Positions 45,108 through 53,377 are shown, numbered from the stretch's first letter. The stretch: DNA of 64,000 nucleotides from Aliitabrizicola sp041905595 (GCA_041905595.1 JAYRKT010000004.1:62001-126000); one strand, 5' to 3'. Numbers and translations: made by a program. The notes: generated from the sequence alone by a model not told the origin.

Positions 45108-45460
45108 TCGGCCAACTCGACGGCGCGTGGCGTCCGGCGGCGGACGACCCGACGGTGCGACCCAACAGAGCCGGTCTCTGGCAGGTCGTGAAGTGACGCG
45201 AGCATCAGTTCGAGCCGGGTCGCCGCAGCTTCGGCCCGGTTGGTCAGCTCTTCCAGCGCCCCGGCCGAGCCAAGCGCGGCGGTCTGGGCGTTGCGGAGGA
45301 CCACCGTCATGTCATCCACCTGCGCCGACAGCACGGCGACAGCGCCGCCTATGCCGCCTTCGAGTTTCGAGAACCGACTCAGGCGTTGCGACAGGACATA
45401 GCAATAGACCGCTGCGCCAATCGATCCTGCCGCAAGGAGTGTGTCAGCCAGGAATGTCAT
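45104..45460 (-). CDS. Small membrane-anchored flagellar-cluster protein (DUF6468-like)
   Basis: This 118-residue protein has one N-terminal membrane helix (LADTLLAAGSIGAAVYCYVL) followed by an amphipathic helical segment and a basic tail. It lies between the second FliL-type gene and the MotE-like gene with an ATGA overlap. The layout is like alphaproteobacterial DUF6468 proteins near fliL, but this match is from memory and not certain. Role unknown. Confidence 0.6.
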   Translation of the reverse strand: MTFLADTLLAAGSIGAAVYCYVLSQRLSRFSKLEGGIGGAVAVLSAQVDDMTVVLRNAQTAALGSAGALEELTNRAEAAATRLELMLASLHDLPETGSVGSHRRVVRRRTPRAVELAE

Positions 45461-45467
45461 TTCGCCC

Positions 45468-45953
45468 TCAGCTCAGGACAAATTCGGTGATAAGGACATC
45501 GCGGACCTGATCGGGACCAGTGACCATCTGCACCCGCCTGAGGATTTGTGCGCGCAGGCGGATCAGCGCCGAGGGATCCTCGAGCTGCGCGACATCAACA
45601 GCGCGCAGGTACCCGTTGATGACATCGACGATCCGCGGCATCAGGTGTTCGACCTCCGAGGTGCCAGACTTCGAGGTTTCGATCTGGGCCACGAAGCGAA
45701 GATGGCGACCCTCCTCGGCCGCGCCGAGTGATACGATCAGCGGGGGAATTGCCACAAACCCAAGCTCGGCCAGAGGGTTGGACGTGTCGCCGTCTTTCCC
45801 CCGCTCATGCGAACCGCCGATCGGGATTAGTCCAAGATAGGTTGCGCCAAACGCACCACCTGCAGCCATCAGCGCCACAAGGCCAGTGAGCAAGAGCCGC
45901 TTCGGGCCCCGTTTCGGCCTTTCGTCGCTGTCGCTTGATGCGGTCTCGCTCAT
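45468..45953 (-). CDS. fliL: Flagellar basal-body-associated protein FliL (second copy)
   Basis: This 161-residue protein has a short cytoplasmic N-terminus, one membrane helix (LLLTGLVALMAAGGAFGATY) and a periplasmic FliL domain (VAIPPLIVSLGAAEEGRHLRFVAQIE in parts: VAIPPLIVSL, HLRFVAQIE, VRDVLITEFVLS). This copy fits the classical FliL C-terminus better than the one at 35901. It starts the leftward unit fliL, small protein, MotE-like gene, which leads into motA. Confidence 0.88.
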   Translation of the reverse strand: MSETASSDSDERPKRGPKRLLLTGLVALMAAGGAFGATYLGLIPIGGSHERGKDGDTSNPLAELGFVAIPPLIVSLGAAEEGRHLRFVAQIETSKSGTSEVEHLMPRIVDVINGYLRAVDVAQLEDPSALIRLRAQILRRVQMVTGPDQVRDVLITEFVLS

Positions 45954-45998
45954 CTGCGGCTCCTTCTGTTGGTCGCATCCGAGTAAAGTCGAATGAGG

Positions 45999-46014
45999 CT
46001 AACCGAATGTTAAG
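45999..46014 (+). promoter_or_regulatory. CtrA-like repeat between fliL and fliF
   Basis: CTAAC (45999-46003), six bases, TTAAG (46010-46014) has the 11-base period and 8 of 10 matches to TTAAC-N6-TTAAC. It lies centrally in the 117-base divergent gap, 57 bases before the fliF start. Confidence 0.5.
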
Positions 46015-46070
46015 TTCGTCCTCCGCAAGGTGCTGCCACACGGGCAGAAGCCTGGCGGCTGGAGGATGAT

Positions 46071-47657
46071 TTGCGCGGCCTTCTTTCTTTCTGGTCGAAA
46101 CTGGATTTGCGGAAGCGGCTGATCGTGGCGGGTGCCACGGCAGGGGTCTTTCTGGCGGTTCTGGCGCTGGCGCGGAGCGCGGCTGAACCCGGCATGGCGC
46201 TCCTTTATGCGGGGCTCGACCCTGCCGAGGCGGGCAAGGTCATTGCCGCGCTGGATCAGCGCGGTGTGGCGCACGATGTGCGTGGCGATTCGATCTATGT
46301 GCCTGCGGATCAGCGGGATGAAGTTCGTCTGGCTCTAGCGGCCGACGGCCTGCCGGCAACCGGGGCGGCAGGCTATGAACTGCTCGATTCGCTGTCGGGC
46401 TTCGGCACGACCTCCGAGATGTTTGATGCCGCCTACTGGCGCGCGAAGGAGGGGGAACTGGCGCGAACCATTCTTGCGCTGCCGCAGGTCAGGCAGGCGC
46501 GCGTTCACATCGCCCGATCCGATCCCCAGCCGTTTCGACCGGATGTTTCCCCGACCGCCAGCGTGACCGTGACCACGTCTGGCAGCAGCATTACCGCTGC
46601 GCAGGCGCGGGCGGTCAAGCATCTGGTGGCGTCGGCGGTTGCCGGATTGCGACCAGAGGCGGTCGAGGTCATCGACAGCGAAGGCGGCCTGATTTCAACC
46701 GGTGATGAGTCCGGCGTTCTTGGCGGGGACGCCGACAGCCGGGCGCAGGAACTGAAGCGCCGCGTCGAACGTCTGCTCGAGGCGCGGGTTGGGACAGGCA
46801 ATGCGGTTGTCGAGATAACGGTCGACCTTGCAACGGATCGCGAGTCCCTCAGCGAGCGGCGGTTTGACCCTTCCGGCCGGGTCGCCTCCTCGACGGACAC
46901 CGAGGAAAAGAAGGAAAGCTCATCTTCGAACGACGGCGCGGGGCAGGTAACGGTCGCCTCCAACCTGCCCGACAACCAGTCCAACACCGGGGACAAGAAT
47001 CAGAGCAACCAGGCGAGCAACCGCGAACGCATTACCTACGAATTGTCCGAGACGCAGCGCCAGGTCGAGCGAGCGCCGGGGGCGATCAGGCGTCTGAGCG
47101 TTGCCGTCCTGCTCAACGATCCGGCAAAGCCGGGCGCGGACGGCGTTCCCGTTGCGGAGCCGCGGCCGCAGGAAGAACTCGACCTTCTGCGCGAGCTGGT
47201 TCAGTCCGCCGTTGGATTCGACCAGGCCCGCGGCGACCAGATTACCCTTCGCTCGATGCCGTTTCTTCCGCGCTCGCAGGACGGCAGCGTGGTCGAGGCC
47301 GGCCTGCTTGGACGTCTCGACCTCGACTCACTGGCTCGCGGCGGAGTTCTGGCGGCCGTCGCCCTGATCCTTGGCCTGTTCGTTGTCCGCCCGATGGTGC
47401 TGGGCCGTTCCGCGCGGCCGGAGGGCGCGCGCGCCCCCGCCCTGGCGCTTCCCTCCCCGGTCGAGGTCCTTTCGGGACCGGACGTGCTGACCGGCGAGAT
47501 TGATGACAGCGGCGACTTTCCTCTGCCCGCGCTTGCTGCCGGCGCGGGCGACGCCGCCGACCCGGTCGCACGGCTCAGGCGGCTGATCGAACAGCGACAG
47601 GCAGAGTCGCTCGAAATCCTGCGTAGCTGGATGGACGATCGCGAGGAGAAGGTCTGA
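46071..47657 (+). CDS. fliF: Flagellar MS-ring protein FliF
   Basis: This 528-residue protein forms the MS ring. It has an N-terminal membrane helix (KRLIVAGATAGVFLAVLALA), the two YscJ-like ring-building domains (LLYAGLDPAEAGKVI, YELLDSLSGFGTTSEM, RQARVHIARSDPQPF), a polar loop, a second helix (GGVLAAVALILGLFVV) and a C-terminal tail that should bind FliG. The start is TTG 46071, with GGAGG five bases before it; the nearby ATG 46066 is out of frame. Confidence 0.94.
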   Translation: MRGLLSFWSKLDLRKRLIVAGATAGVFLAVLALARSAAEPGMALLYAGLDPAEAGKVIAALDQRGVAHDVRGDSIYVPADQRDEVRLALAADGLPATGAAGYELLDSLSGFGTTSEMFDAAYWRAKEGELARTILALPQVRQARVHIARSDPQPFRPDVSPTASVTVTTSGSSITAAQARAVKHLVASAVAGLRPEAVEVIDSEGGLISTGDESGVLGGDADSRAQELKRRVERLLEARVGTGNAVVEITVDLATDRESLSERRFDPSGRVASSTDTEEKKESSSSNDGAGQVTVASNLPDNQSNTGDKNQSNQASNRERITYELSETQRQVERAPGAIRRLSVAVLLNDPAKPGADGVPVAEPRPQEELDLLRELVQSAVGFDQARGDQITLRSMPFLPRSQDGSVVEAGLLGRLDLDSLARGGVLAAVALILGLFVVRPMVLGRSARPEGARAPALALPSPVEVLSGPDVLTGEIDDSGDFPLPALAAGAGDAADPVARLRRLIEQRQAESLEILRSWMDDREEKV

Positions 47658-48253
47658 TGCCGCCGCTGAAGCTCGAAGTCTTTGACAGCGACGACCGGCC
47701 AGCGCTGGAAGGGACGGTTCCCGTTGGCGCCGATCTTGAGGAGTTGCGGCTGGCGGCCTACGAGTCCGGCTATGCTGCGGGCTGGGAAGACGCGGCGGCT
47801 ACTGAAGCAGAAGAACAGACGAAGTTGCGGGCGGACATTGCCCGCAATCTCCAATCCCTGTCCTTCACCTATCACGAGGCGCGGAGCCACATCCTGCGCG
47901 CACTCGGCCCGCTCCTGCAGGAAATGGCCTGCCATATCGTACCTCAGTTGGCGCGAGAGGCACTTGCGCCGACCGTACTGGAAGCACTGATGCCGTTTGC
48001 CGAACGATCCTCCGAAGTGCCGGTGACGATCGTCCTGAACCCGGTAGCCCGTCCGGCGGTCGAACCGCTGCTGGAGGCGACCGCCGGCTTGCCCGTGCGC
48101 ATCCGCGAAGAGCCTTCTTTGGGCGAGGGGCAGGTTTTCCTGATCTTCGAGGGGGGCGAGATGCGCATCGACCTGCAGCATGCTGCAGAAGAAATAACGG
48201 CCAGCCTGCAGCGCTTCTATCAGGTTGTCGAAGGAGAGCGAAAACATGGATGA
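47657..48253 (+). CDS. FliH-like flagellar export regulator
   Basis: This 198-residue protein is helical with charged N-terminal and amphipathic segments (ESGYAAGWEDAAATEAEEQTK, in parts ESGYAAGWEDAA) and a C-terminal domain (LVRI/VFLIFEGGEMRIDL) consistent with the FliH/HrpE family that regulates FliI. Position between fliF and fliN, where fliG and fliH normally lie, supports this. The ATG overlaps the fliF stop by one base. No strong motif fixes the identity. Confidence 0.7.
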   Translation: MPPLKLEVFDSDDRPALEGTVPVGADLEELRLAAYESGYAAGWEDAAATEAEEQTKLRADIARNLQSLSFTYHEARSHILRALGPLLQEMACHIVPQLAREALAPTVLEALMPFAERSSEVPVTIVLNPVARPAVEPLLEATAGLPVRIREEPSLGEGQVFLIFEGGEMRIDLQHAAEEITASLQRFYQVVEGERKHG

Positions 48254-48515
48254 CAGCAGCGACCAGACGCCCTTCTCGCAGGTACCGATCGAAGTCGTTA
48301 TTTCGGTGGGACGGGCGCGACCGCAGATCCGGGACCTGTTGCGGTTGCAGCGAGACGCGGTCCTTATCCTTGATCGCAGGGTCGACGACCCGGTCGAGCT
48401 CTACGTTGGTGACCGGCTTATCGCCCGGGGCGAACTCACCGAACTGGACGGGGATCATGCCGGCCAGCTTGCCGTCCGGCTGACCGAAGTCGCCAACCTT
48501 CGCGGAGGCCTGTGA
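48246..48515 (+). CDS. fliN: Flagellar motor switch protein FliN
   Basis: This 89-residue C-ring protein has the SpoA domain (VPIEVVISVGRARPQIRDLLRLQRDAV in parts: VPIEVVISVGR, VELYVGDRLIARGEL). ATG 48246 has GGAGAG nine bases upstream; the upstream in-frame codon lies inside the fliH-like gene. FliM and FliG, its C-ring partners, are absent from this window. Confidence 0.88.
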   Translation: MDDSSDQTPFSQVPIEVVISVGRARPQIRDLLRLQRDAVLILDRRVDDPVELYVGDRLIARGELTELDGDHAGQLAVRLTEVANLRGGL

Positions 48516-49252
48516 TGACCGGAGGGAGGAGGATGCTGGCCCTCGCCGCCTTGGCGATCCTTTTGGTTGCAGGCGGTCCGGCGCTGGCCCAGCAGATCAC
48601 CGTCGATCTTGGCAGTGAAACCTCGCTTGCGGCGCGCAGCATCCAGCTTATCACGCTCGTGACCCTGCTGAGTCTTGCGCCCGGCCTTGCTGTCATGGTC
48701 ACCTGCTTTCCCTTCGTCGTGACCGTATTGTCGATCCTGCGTCAGGCGATAGGATTGCAGCAGTCGCCCCCGAACATGGTCATTGTTAGTCTTGCGCTGT
48801 TCCTGACCTGGTATGTGATGGATCCCGTTTTCACCCGGGCCTGGCAGGACGGGGCGCAACCGCTGATCGCGGGCCAGATCCAGATCGACCAGGCAATCCC
48901 CGCCGCTGTGACACCTTTTCGCGGATTCATGGCCCTGCGCGTTGATCCCCAGACCTTTGCGACGCTCCGCGACCTGCGCCCTGTCGAGGGGTCGACTGCC
49001 ATTGCAGACGCGCCGCTGTCCCTGCTGGTGCCCAGTTTCATGCTGAGCGAAATCCAGCGTGCATTCGAGATCGGCTTCCTGATCTACCTGCCGTTCCTGA
49101 TCATCGACCTCGTCGTGGCGGCTGTGCTGATGTCGATGGGGATGATGATGGTCCCGCCGGCAGCGGTGTCGTTGCCGTTCAAGCTGGCTTTTTTCGTCAT
49201 AGCCGACGGATGGACACTCGTTTCGTCCGCACTTGTTCGAGGCTACGGTTAA
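48515..49252 (+). CDS. fliP: Flagellar export gate protein FliP
   Basis: This 245-residue protein has a signal-like N-terminus (LALAALAILLVAGGPALAQQ) and four membrane helices with the conserved PFVVTVLSILRQAIGLQQSPPN and LPFLIIDLVVAAVLMSMGMMM (in parts) segments. It oligomerises with FliQ and FliR into the export gate. ATG 48515 has GGAGG six bases before it; an alternative is ATG 48533 with GGAGGG. It ends the fliF-fliH-fliN-fliP operon before a terminator. Confidence 0.93.
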   Translation: MTGGRRMLALAALAILLVAGGPALAQQITVDLGSETSLAARSIQLITLVTLLSLAPGLAVMVTCFPFVVTVLSILRQAIGLQQSPPNMVIVSLALFLTWYVMDPVFTRAWQDGAQPLIAGQIQIDQAIPAAVTPFRGFMALRVDPQTFATLRDLRPVEGSTAIADAPLSLLVPSFMLSEIQRAFEIGFLIYLPFLIIDLVVAAVLMSMGMMMVPPAAVSLPFKLAFFVIADGWTLVSSALVRGYG

Positions 49253-49278
49253 ACCAGTCGTTTCCTCACACCGGCAGA

Positions 49279-49320
49279 CGCGCACAGGCGTCCGACAGAG
49301 ATGGCCTGTGCGCGTTTGTT
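49279..49320 (+). terminator. Terminator of the fliF-fliP operon
   Basis: CGCGCACAGGC (49279-49289) and GCCTGTGCGCG (49304-49314) form a perfect 11-bp stem with a 14-base loop, followed by TTTGTT. It lies 26 bases after the fliP stop and just before the convergent DUF2950 gene end at 49328. Confidence 0.8.
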
Positions 49321-49327
49321 CCGAATG

Positions 49328-50233
49328 TCACTCGGCCGGCGCCCAGCCGGCACCGGGATCGAAGCTGCCGATTGCCTCTGCGGCCGTCAGGGTGTCTGCG
49401 CCAAGGTCCTTTTCGTAGACGACGCCATTCTCTCCGACGATGAAGCTCATGATGCCGGTCTCGCCATAGGCGGCCGGATAGGCAAGCAGGGCGTGGCCGG
49501 CGATCATGTTGCCGTCGATCATGTAGTCGTACGCTCCACCTGGCGCGCCCGGCCCCTGCTTCTGCAGAATGCGGAAATAGTAGCCAAGATAGGGGTCCGG
49601 CTCCTGGTCTTTCCCGTCGATGCTGAAGCCGCTGTCTGAAGCGCGCGCCAGGAATTCCCCGATCGGGCTTTCTTCCGTCCCTGGCTCGGACGGCCAGTAA
49701 AGACCGTCTCGGTGCCCCGGCGTACTGAGGATCGACGAGGCGAATTCCATGACCCCGTCGCCGTCGTGATCCTTTTGCCGATAGGCGGACTGCACGGCGA
49801 CGGCACGATGCATGAGGTCGATCACGTCAAGCTCGTTCAGGCCGATGCGCCGCATCAGAACCTCTTCGCGCGCCGCCGCGCCGTCGAAGGACCACGACCC
49901 GGAGGACTCTATGATTGGCGCTGGAAAGGGCCAGTCCTCGCGGCCGATATGTAGGATCGCGCGGTCCGCCCCTTCCATCTCGATGCTGTGCCGGCGGCGG
50001 TAGTCGCGCAGGAACCCGGTCCAGATCTCGACATCCCGGTCGGTGTCACCGGTAAAGGCGACATCCTCGTTCTCGGGACCGAAGACCGTAAGCAGGGCGT
50101 CCCGGTCTCGCGCCTCAAGTGCGGCGATGACGGCATCGACGGCCGCATCGGGTGAGGCGTATTTCGCCGGTTCGGCCCGCAGGGGCGAGGCGGCGAAGAC
50201 CAGGGCGGCGGAAGCGGCGATGATGTGTTTCAT
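49328..50233 (-). CDS. DUF2950 family secreted protein
   Basis: This 301-residue protein has a signal peptide (KHIIAASAALVFAASPLRA) and a domain beginning YASPDAAVDAVIAALEARDRDALL typical of DUF2950 (in parts: YASPDAAVDAVI, VFGPENEDVAFTGD). Another segment, FRILQKQGPGAPGGAYDY, is family-like. ATG 50233 is preceded by GGAGGAGG; the longer frame shadows the next gene. It pairs with the DUF3300 gene upstream (gap of four bases). Function unknown, envelope location inferred. Confidence 0.8.
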   Translation of the reverse strand: MKHIIAASAALVFAASPLRAEPAKYASPDAAVDAVIAALEARDRDALLTVFGPENEDVAFTGDTDRDVEIWTGFLRDYRRRHSIEMEGADRAILHIGREDWPFPAPIIESSGSWSFDGAAAREEVLMRRIGLNELDVIDLMHRAVAVQSAYRQKDHDGDGVMEFASSILSTPGHRDGLYWPSEPGTEESPIGEFLARASDSGFSIDGKDQEPDPYLGYYFRILQKQGPGAPGGAYDYMIDGNMIAGHALLAYPAAYGETGIMSFIVGENGVVYEKDLGADTLTAAEAIGSFDPGAGWAPAE

Positions 50234-50237
50234 GGTC

Positions 50238-51587
50238 TTACCTCCTCCGGCCGGCGCTGGCGTGCCCGCGGCTTGACGCCGCCTTCGCCCTGCTGCCGCC
50301 CGTCCGTTCCATTGCCGAAGATCTGGATGGCTTGCTGACGTTGGCAGGACGAACGGCAGCGGTCGGTTTCGACACATTGGCTGGGCGGCTGACATTGGCG
50401 GGTTTATTCACCTTCGCGGGCAGTTTTGTCGCTGCAGGCTTGTTGACCTTGGGCAAGGCGTTGTCCGGCTTTTTGATCTTGCCCGCGGCCGCTCCGGCTG
50501 CGGCGCCCGCTGCCGCACCTGCCGCCAAACCCCCGCCTTCGGAGTTGCGCACCCGCGCGACGCCTTCACCGGTTGCCTTGCGGTTTTCGATCTTGGCAAG
50601 GGCGTCTGACCGGCGGTCGTCGCCGGGCTTGAAGCTGCCGTCGAACTGACGATCAAGCTGATTGCGATCAAGATCGCCGATCCTGTTGCCGGCGTTGATC
50701 TTGTCGCGGTCGATCTGGACGTTGTCACGGTTGATGTTGGTGAACCGGTCATTGTCGATGTTGATGTCGCCGTTGACATTGATCCCGCCTGGCCGCGGAT
50801 AGAAGTCGCCGTCGTTCCAATCGATCACCGGCGGGCCGCGCCAGTAGTTGTCCCAGGGATCGTCATCGTCGAAGATCTCGTCCAGGATCATCGCCGTGCC
50901 GAAGACGATCGCGCCGGTGGCAAGCGCATCGCCCCAGTTGGTGCCGTCCGAGATATAGACGGGATTGGCCGGCGCGGGCTGGGTATAGACCACGCTGCTG
51001 TCATAGCTTGGCACATAGACGACATCCGGGTCGGCCGGCTGCACGATGATGGTGTTGTCATTCGTGACCTCGACTGTCTGGGCGTCATTCGATTCCAGAT
51101 AGCCATTCGCCTTGGCCTGTTCCCGCAACCGCTGCACACTGTCGAGAACGTCGTCGGTCTGTGTCAGGACCGCCTGACCCATCTGCTCGGTCCAGTCTAT
51201 GTTGTCGGCCATGCGCGAGACGATGTCGGGAAATCCGGCAGCCAACGCTTGAACACTCGGGTCCCAGCTCTGGGTCTCTGCGCCAGCTGCGCGTTCCTTG
51301 TCGGCCAGATCGGGATTGTCGCGCAGGAACCTGTCCGCCTTCACGATGTCGATGGGATAGGTCGACGCCATCATGACCTGCGTCAGCAGGCTGTCCGGAA
51401 ACAACGCGATGGGAGCGGTCAGGGTATCGAGATCCTCCGCGCTCAACAGCCCGTCGGTCGCCGCAGACTGGTCACGACCCGCATCCGTGACGTCGGTGGC
51501 AGAGCCGGCCGTTTCTGCGAGCGCGTTGCCGGGTTGCCAAGCCGCAAGGACTGCGGCCAGGACCGCCGCAAGATGATCGTTTCGCAT
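50238..51587 (-). CDS. DUF3300 family secreted protein with repeat-rich C-terminus
   Basis: This 449-residue protein has a signal peptide to about residue 25, then the DUF3300 domain (LDTLTAPIALFPDSLLTQVMMASTYP in parts: IALFPDSLLTQVMMAS, YPIDIVKADRFLRDN). Residues about 255-300 are Asn/Asp-rich, about 360-375 an Ala-Gly run, and the tail is a Lys/Pro repeat (KVNKPA, VSRPANVSKP, VRPANVSKP). The tail is basic and could bind polymer. ATG 51587 is preceded by GGAGGAAAG. Function unknown. Confidence 0.82.
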   Translation of the reverse strand: MRNDHLAAVLAAVLAAWQPGNALAETAGSATDVTDAGRDQSAATDGLLSAEDLDTLTAPIALFPDSLLTQVMMASTYPIDIVKADRFLRDNPDLADKERAAGAETQSWDPSVQALAAGFPDIVSRMADNIDWTEQMGQAVLTQTDDVLDSVQRLREQAKANGYLESNDAQTVEVTNDNTIIVQPADPDVVYVPSYDSSVVYTQPAPANPVYISDGTNWGDALATGAIVFGTAMILDEIFDDDDPWDNYWRGPPVIDWNDGDFYPRPGGINVNGDINIDNDRFTNINRDNVQIDRDKINAGNRIGDLDRNQLDRQFDGSFKPGDDRRSDALAKIENRKATGEGVARVRNSEGGGLAAGAAAGAAAGAAAGKIKKPDNALPKVNKPAATKLPAKVNKPANVSRPANVSKPTAAVRPANVSKPSRSSAMERTGGSRAKAASSRGHASAGRRR

Positions 51588-51699
51588 GACTTTCCTCCCC
51601 CGCTCTGGCTGTCCACCCCTCTTTGGTCTGTCGGGGTTCGCAGCAGGGCTGTCCTCATCATGCCAGCTTGCCAGAGAATTGCATCTTGGATTGGCCCAT

Positions 51700-51720
51700 T
51701 TCGCACAAATTCGGTGCGAA
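51700..51720. promoter_or_regulatory. Perfect inverted repeat upstream of the VOC/hydrolase pair
   Basis: TTCGCAC (51700-51706) and GTGCGAA (51714-51720) are a perfect inverted repeat with a 7-base spacer, in the 218-base divergent gap between DUF3300 and the dioxygenase-like gene. The size suits a dimeric repressor operator such as MarR or TetR. No such regulator is encoded next to it. Confidence 0.45.
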
Positions 51721-51805
51721 GTCGCAGGGTGACATGGCGCACCAAAATGCCATCTTTGTCTGCAAGCGGACCGCATACTGCGGACCCCAAGCATCCGAGG
51801 TCATC

Positions 51806-52729
51806 ATGACGAAGATCAGCATCCCCGGCATCCACCATGTGACGGCAATCTCTGGTCCGGCGCAGGCGAATGTCGATTTCTATACCGGCACACTGAAACA
51901 GCGGCTGGTGAAGAAGACCGTAAACTTCGACGCGCCTGACACCTATCACCTGTATTACGGCGACAGGCGCGGCTCCCCCGGCACGATCCTGACGTTTTTC
52001 CCCTTTGCCGATGCCGGTCCCGGCCGGGCGGGTCCCGGCATGGCCAGCGCCTATGCCTATTCCGTGCCAAAGGGGAAGTTCACCGAGTGGATGGAGCGTC
52101 TGGGCGACGCCGCCGTCGACTTTACCGGGATCGACGAGCGCTTTGGCCAGCAATACATCACGTTGCGCGACGCTGACGGCGCCCCGGTCGAACTGATCGA
52201 GACTGACCGGACCTCGGACGAGGTTCTGGACGGGTTCCATTCCGTCACCCTGTGGGAACGGGACATCGGTCCGACGTCAAGGCTTCTGAAAGAGGCGTTC
52301 GGCTATGAGGAGAAAGGTCACGAGACGAGTGGCGGCATCGAGCGGCTGCGCCTTGTTGCGCCCGGAGACGAGCGTGGCAACATCGTCGATCTGATCCGTT
52401 CGGACAAACCGTCGATCGGCCGACCTGGTGCCGGTACGATCCACCATGTCGCGTTCCGGGCCCGCACGAACGAAGAACAGATTGACTGGCAGGATCGGCT
52501 GCTTTCCTTCGGTCACCGCACTACGCCGGTGATCGACCGGCAGTATTTCAATGCGATCTACTTCCGCGAACCCGGCGGTGTCCTGTTCGAGATCGCGACC
52601 GATCCGCCCGGCTTTGCCGTGGATGAACCGGTGCAGACACTCGGGGAGGCCCTGAAACTGCCGCCGCAATACGAGGCGATCCGCGACCGCATCGAGCGCA
52701 TCCTGCCGCCCCTGAAGGTGGCATCGTGA
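51806..52729 (+). CDS. VOC-family ring-cleaving dioxygenase-like protein (MhqO-like)
   Basis: This 307-residue, two-domain VOC protein has SIPGIHHVTAISGPAQANVDFYTGTL at the N-terminus (in parts: GIHHVTAISG, FYTGTL) and TIHHVAFRARTNEEQ plus GVLFEIATDPPGF in the second half, which supply His and Glu metal ligands. It resembles MhqO-type hydroquinone dioxygenases, which protect against quinones. ATG 51806 has GAGG seven bases before. The next gene overlaps its stop by 4 bases. Confidence 0.78.
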   Translation: MTKISIPGIHHVTAISGPAQANVDFYTGTLKQRLVKKTVNFDAPDTYHLYYGDRRGSPGTILTFFPFADAGPGRAGPGMASAYAYSVPKGKFTEWMERLGDAAVDFTGIDERFGQQYITLRDADGAPVELIETDRTSDEVLDGFHSVTLWERDIGPTSRLLKEAFGYEEKGHETSGGIERLRLVAPGDERGNIVDLIRSDKPSIGRPGAGTIHHVAFRARTNEEQIDWQDRLLSFGHRTTPVIDRQYFNAIYFREPGGVLFEIATDPPGFAVDEPVQTLGEALKLPPQYEAIRDRIERILPPLKVAS

Positions 52730-53370
52730 GGCGCGCCGGTGCCGCGTCAGGGCAGGCCCGCTCCGGGCTTGTCCTGATGCACGGACGGGGGTCGAACTCG
52801 GCCGACATCCTTGGGCTGGTGCCGCATCTGGCCCTGCCCCAGGTCGCGGCCGTCGCGCCAGACGCCCCGGGGGGAAGCTGGTGGCCGGTCAGCTTCCTCG
52901 CACCGGCCGCACAGATCGAGCCCTATCTGGCAAATGCGGTGGCAGAGGTCGACAAAGCCATTCAGGCCCTGGAGGCCGAGGGTCTGGCCAGAAACCGGAT
53001 CTGGCTGGCCGGTTTCAGCCAAGGCGCCGTCCTCGCACTCGAGACTTTTGCACGGCGGGGTGAGGGTCTCGCCGGCGCCTTCGCTTTGTCAGGTGCGCTG
53101 GCCGGAACCGGAGATGCGCCGGGTCCCGCAGATCCCGCCCTTTACGGCCACAGACCGAAACTGTTCGACTATACCGGATCGCGTGCTGGATCGAAGGTCT
53201 GGATCAGTGTCCATGCCCGCGATCCGCATATCCCGTTGGCCCGTGTCGAACAGAGCATCTCCGTCCTCAAGGGCCTGGGGGCGGAGGTCCGCCACCTTGT
53301 CTATCCGGGGGCGGGGCACTCGGTGATGCAGGACGATCTTGTCGCGATGCGCAGTTGGCTGAACGACTGA
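52726..53370 (+). CDS. Alpha/beta hydrolase, phospholipase/carboxylesterase family (MhqD-like)
   Basis: This 214-residue serine hydrolase has the nucleophile elbow GFSQGAVLAL, a LVLMHGRGSNSADIL oxyanion region near the N-terminus and the C-terminal acid/His segments (GAGHSVMQDD). This matches the YpfH/MhqD carboxylesterase family. The start is GTG 52726, overlapping the dioxygenase stop, so the pair is translationally coupled, as mhqO and mhqD-type genes are elsewhere. Confidence 0.82.
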   Translation: MRRAGAASGQARSGLVLMHGRGSNSADILGLVPHLALPQVAAVAPDAPGGSWWPVSFLAPAAQIEPYLANAVAEVDKAIQALEAEGLARNRIWLAGFSQGAVLALETFARRGEGLAGAFALSGALAGTGDAPGPADPALYGHRPKLFDYTGSRAGSKVWISVHARDPHIPLARVEQSISVLKGLGAEVRHLVYPGAGHSVMQDDLVAMRSWLND

Positions 53371-53377
53371 TAACGAA

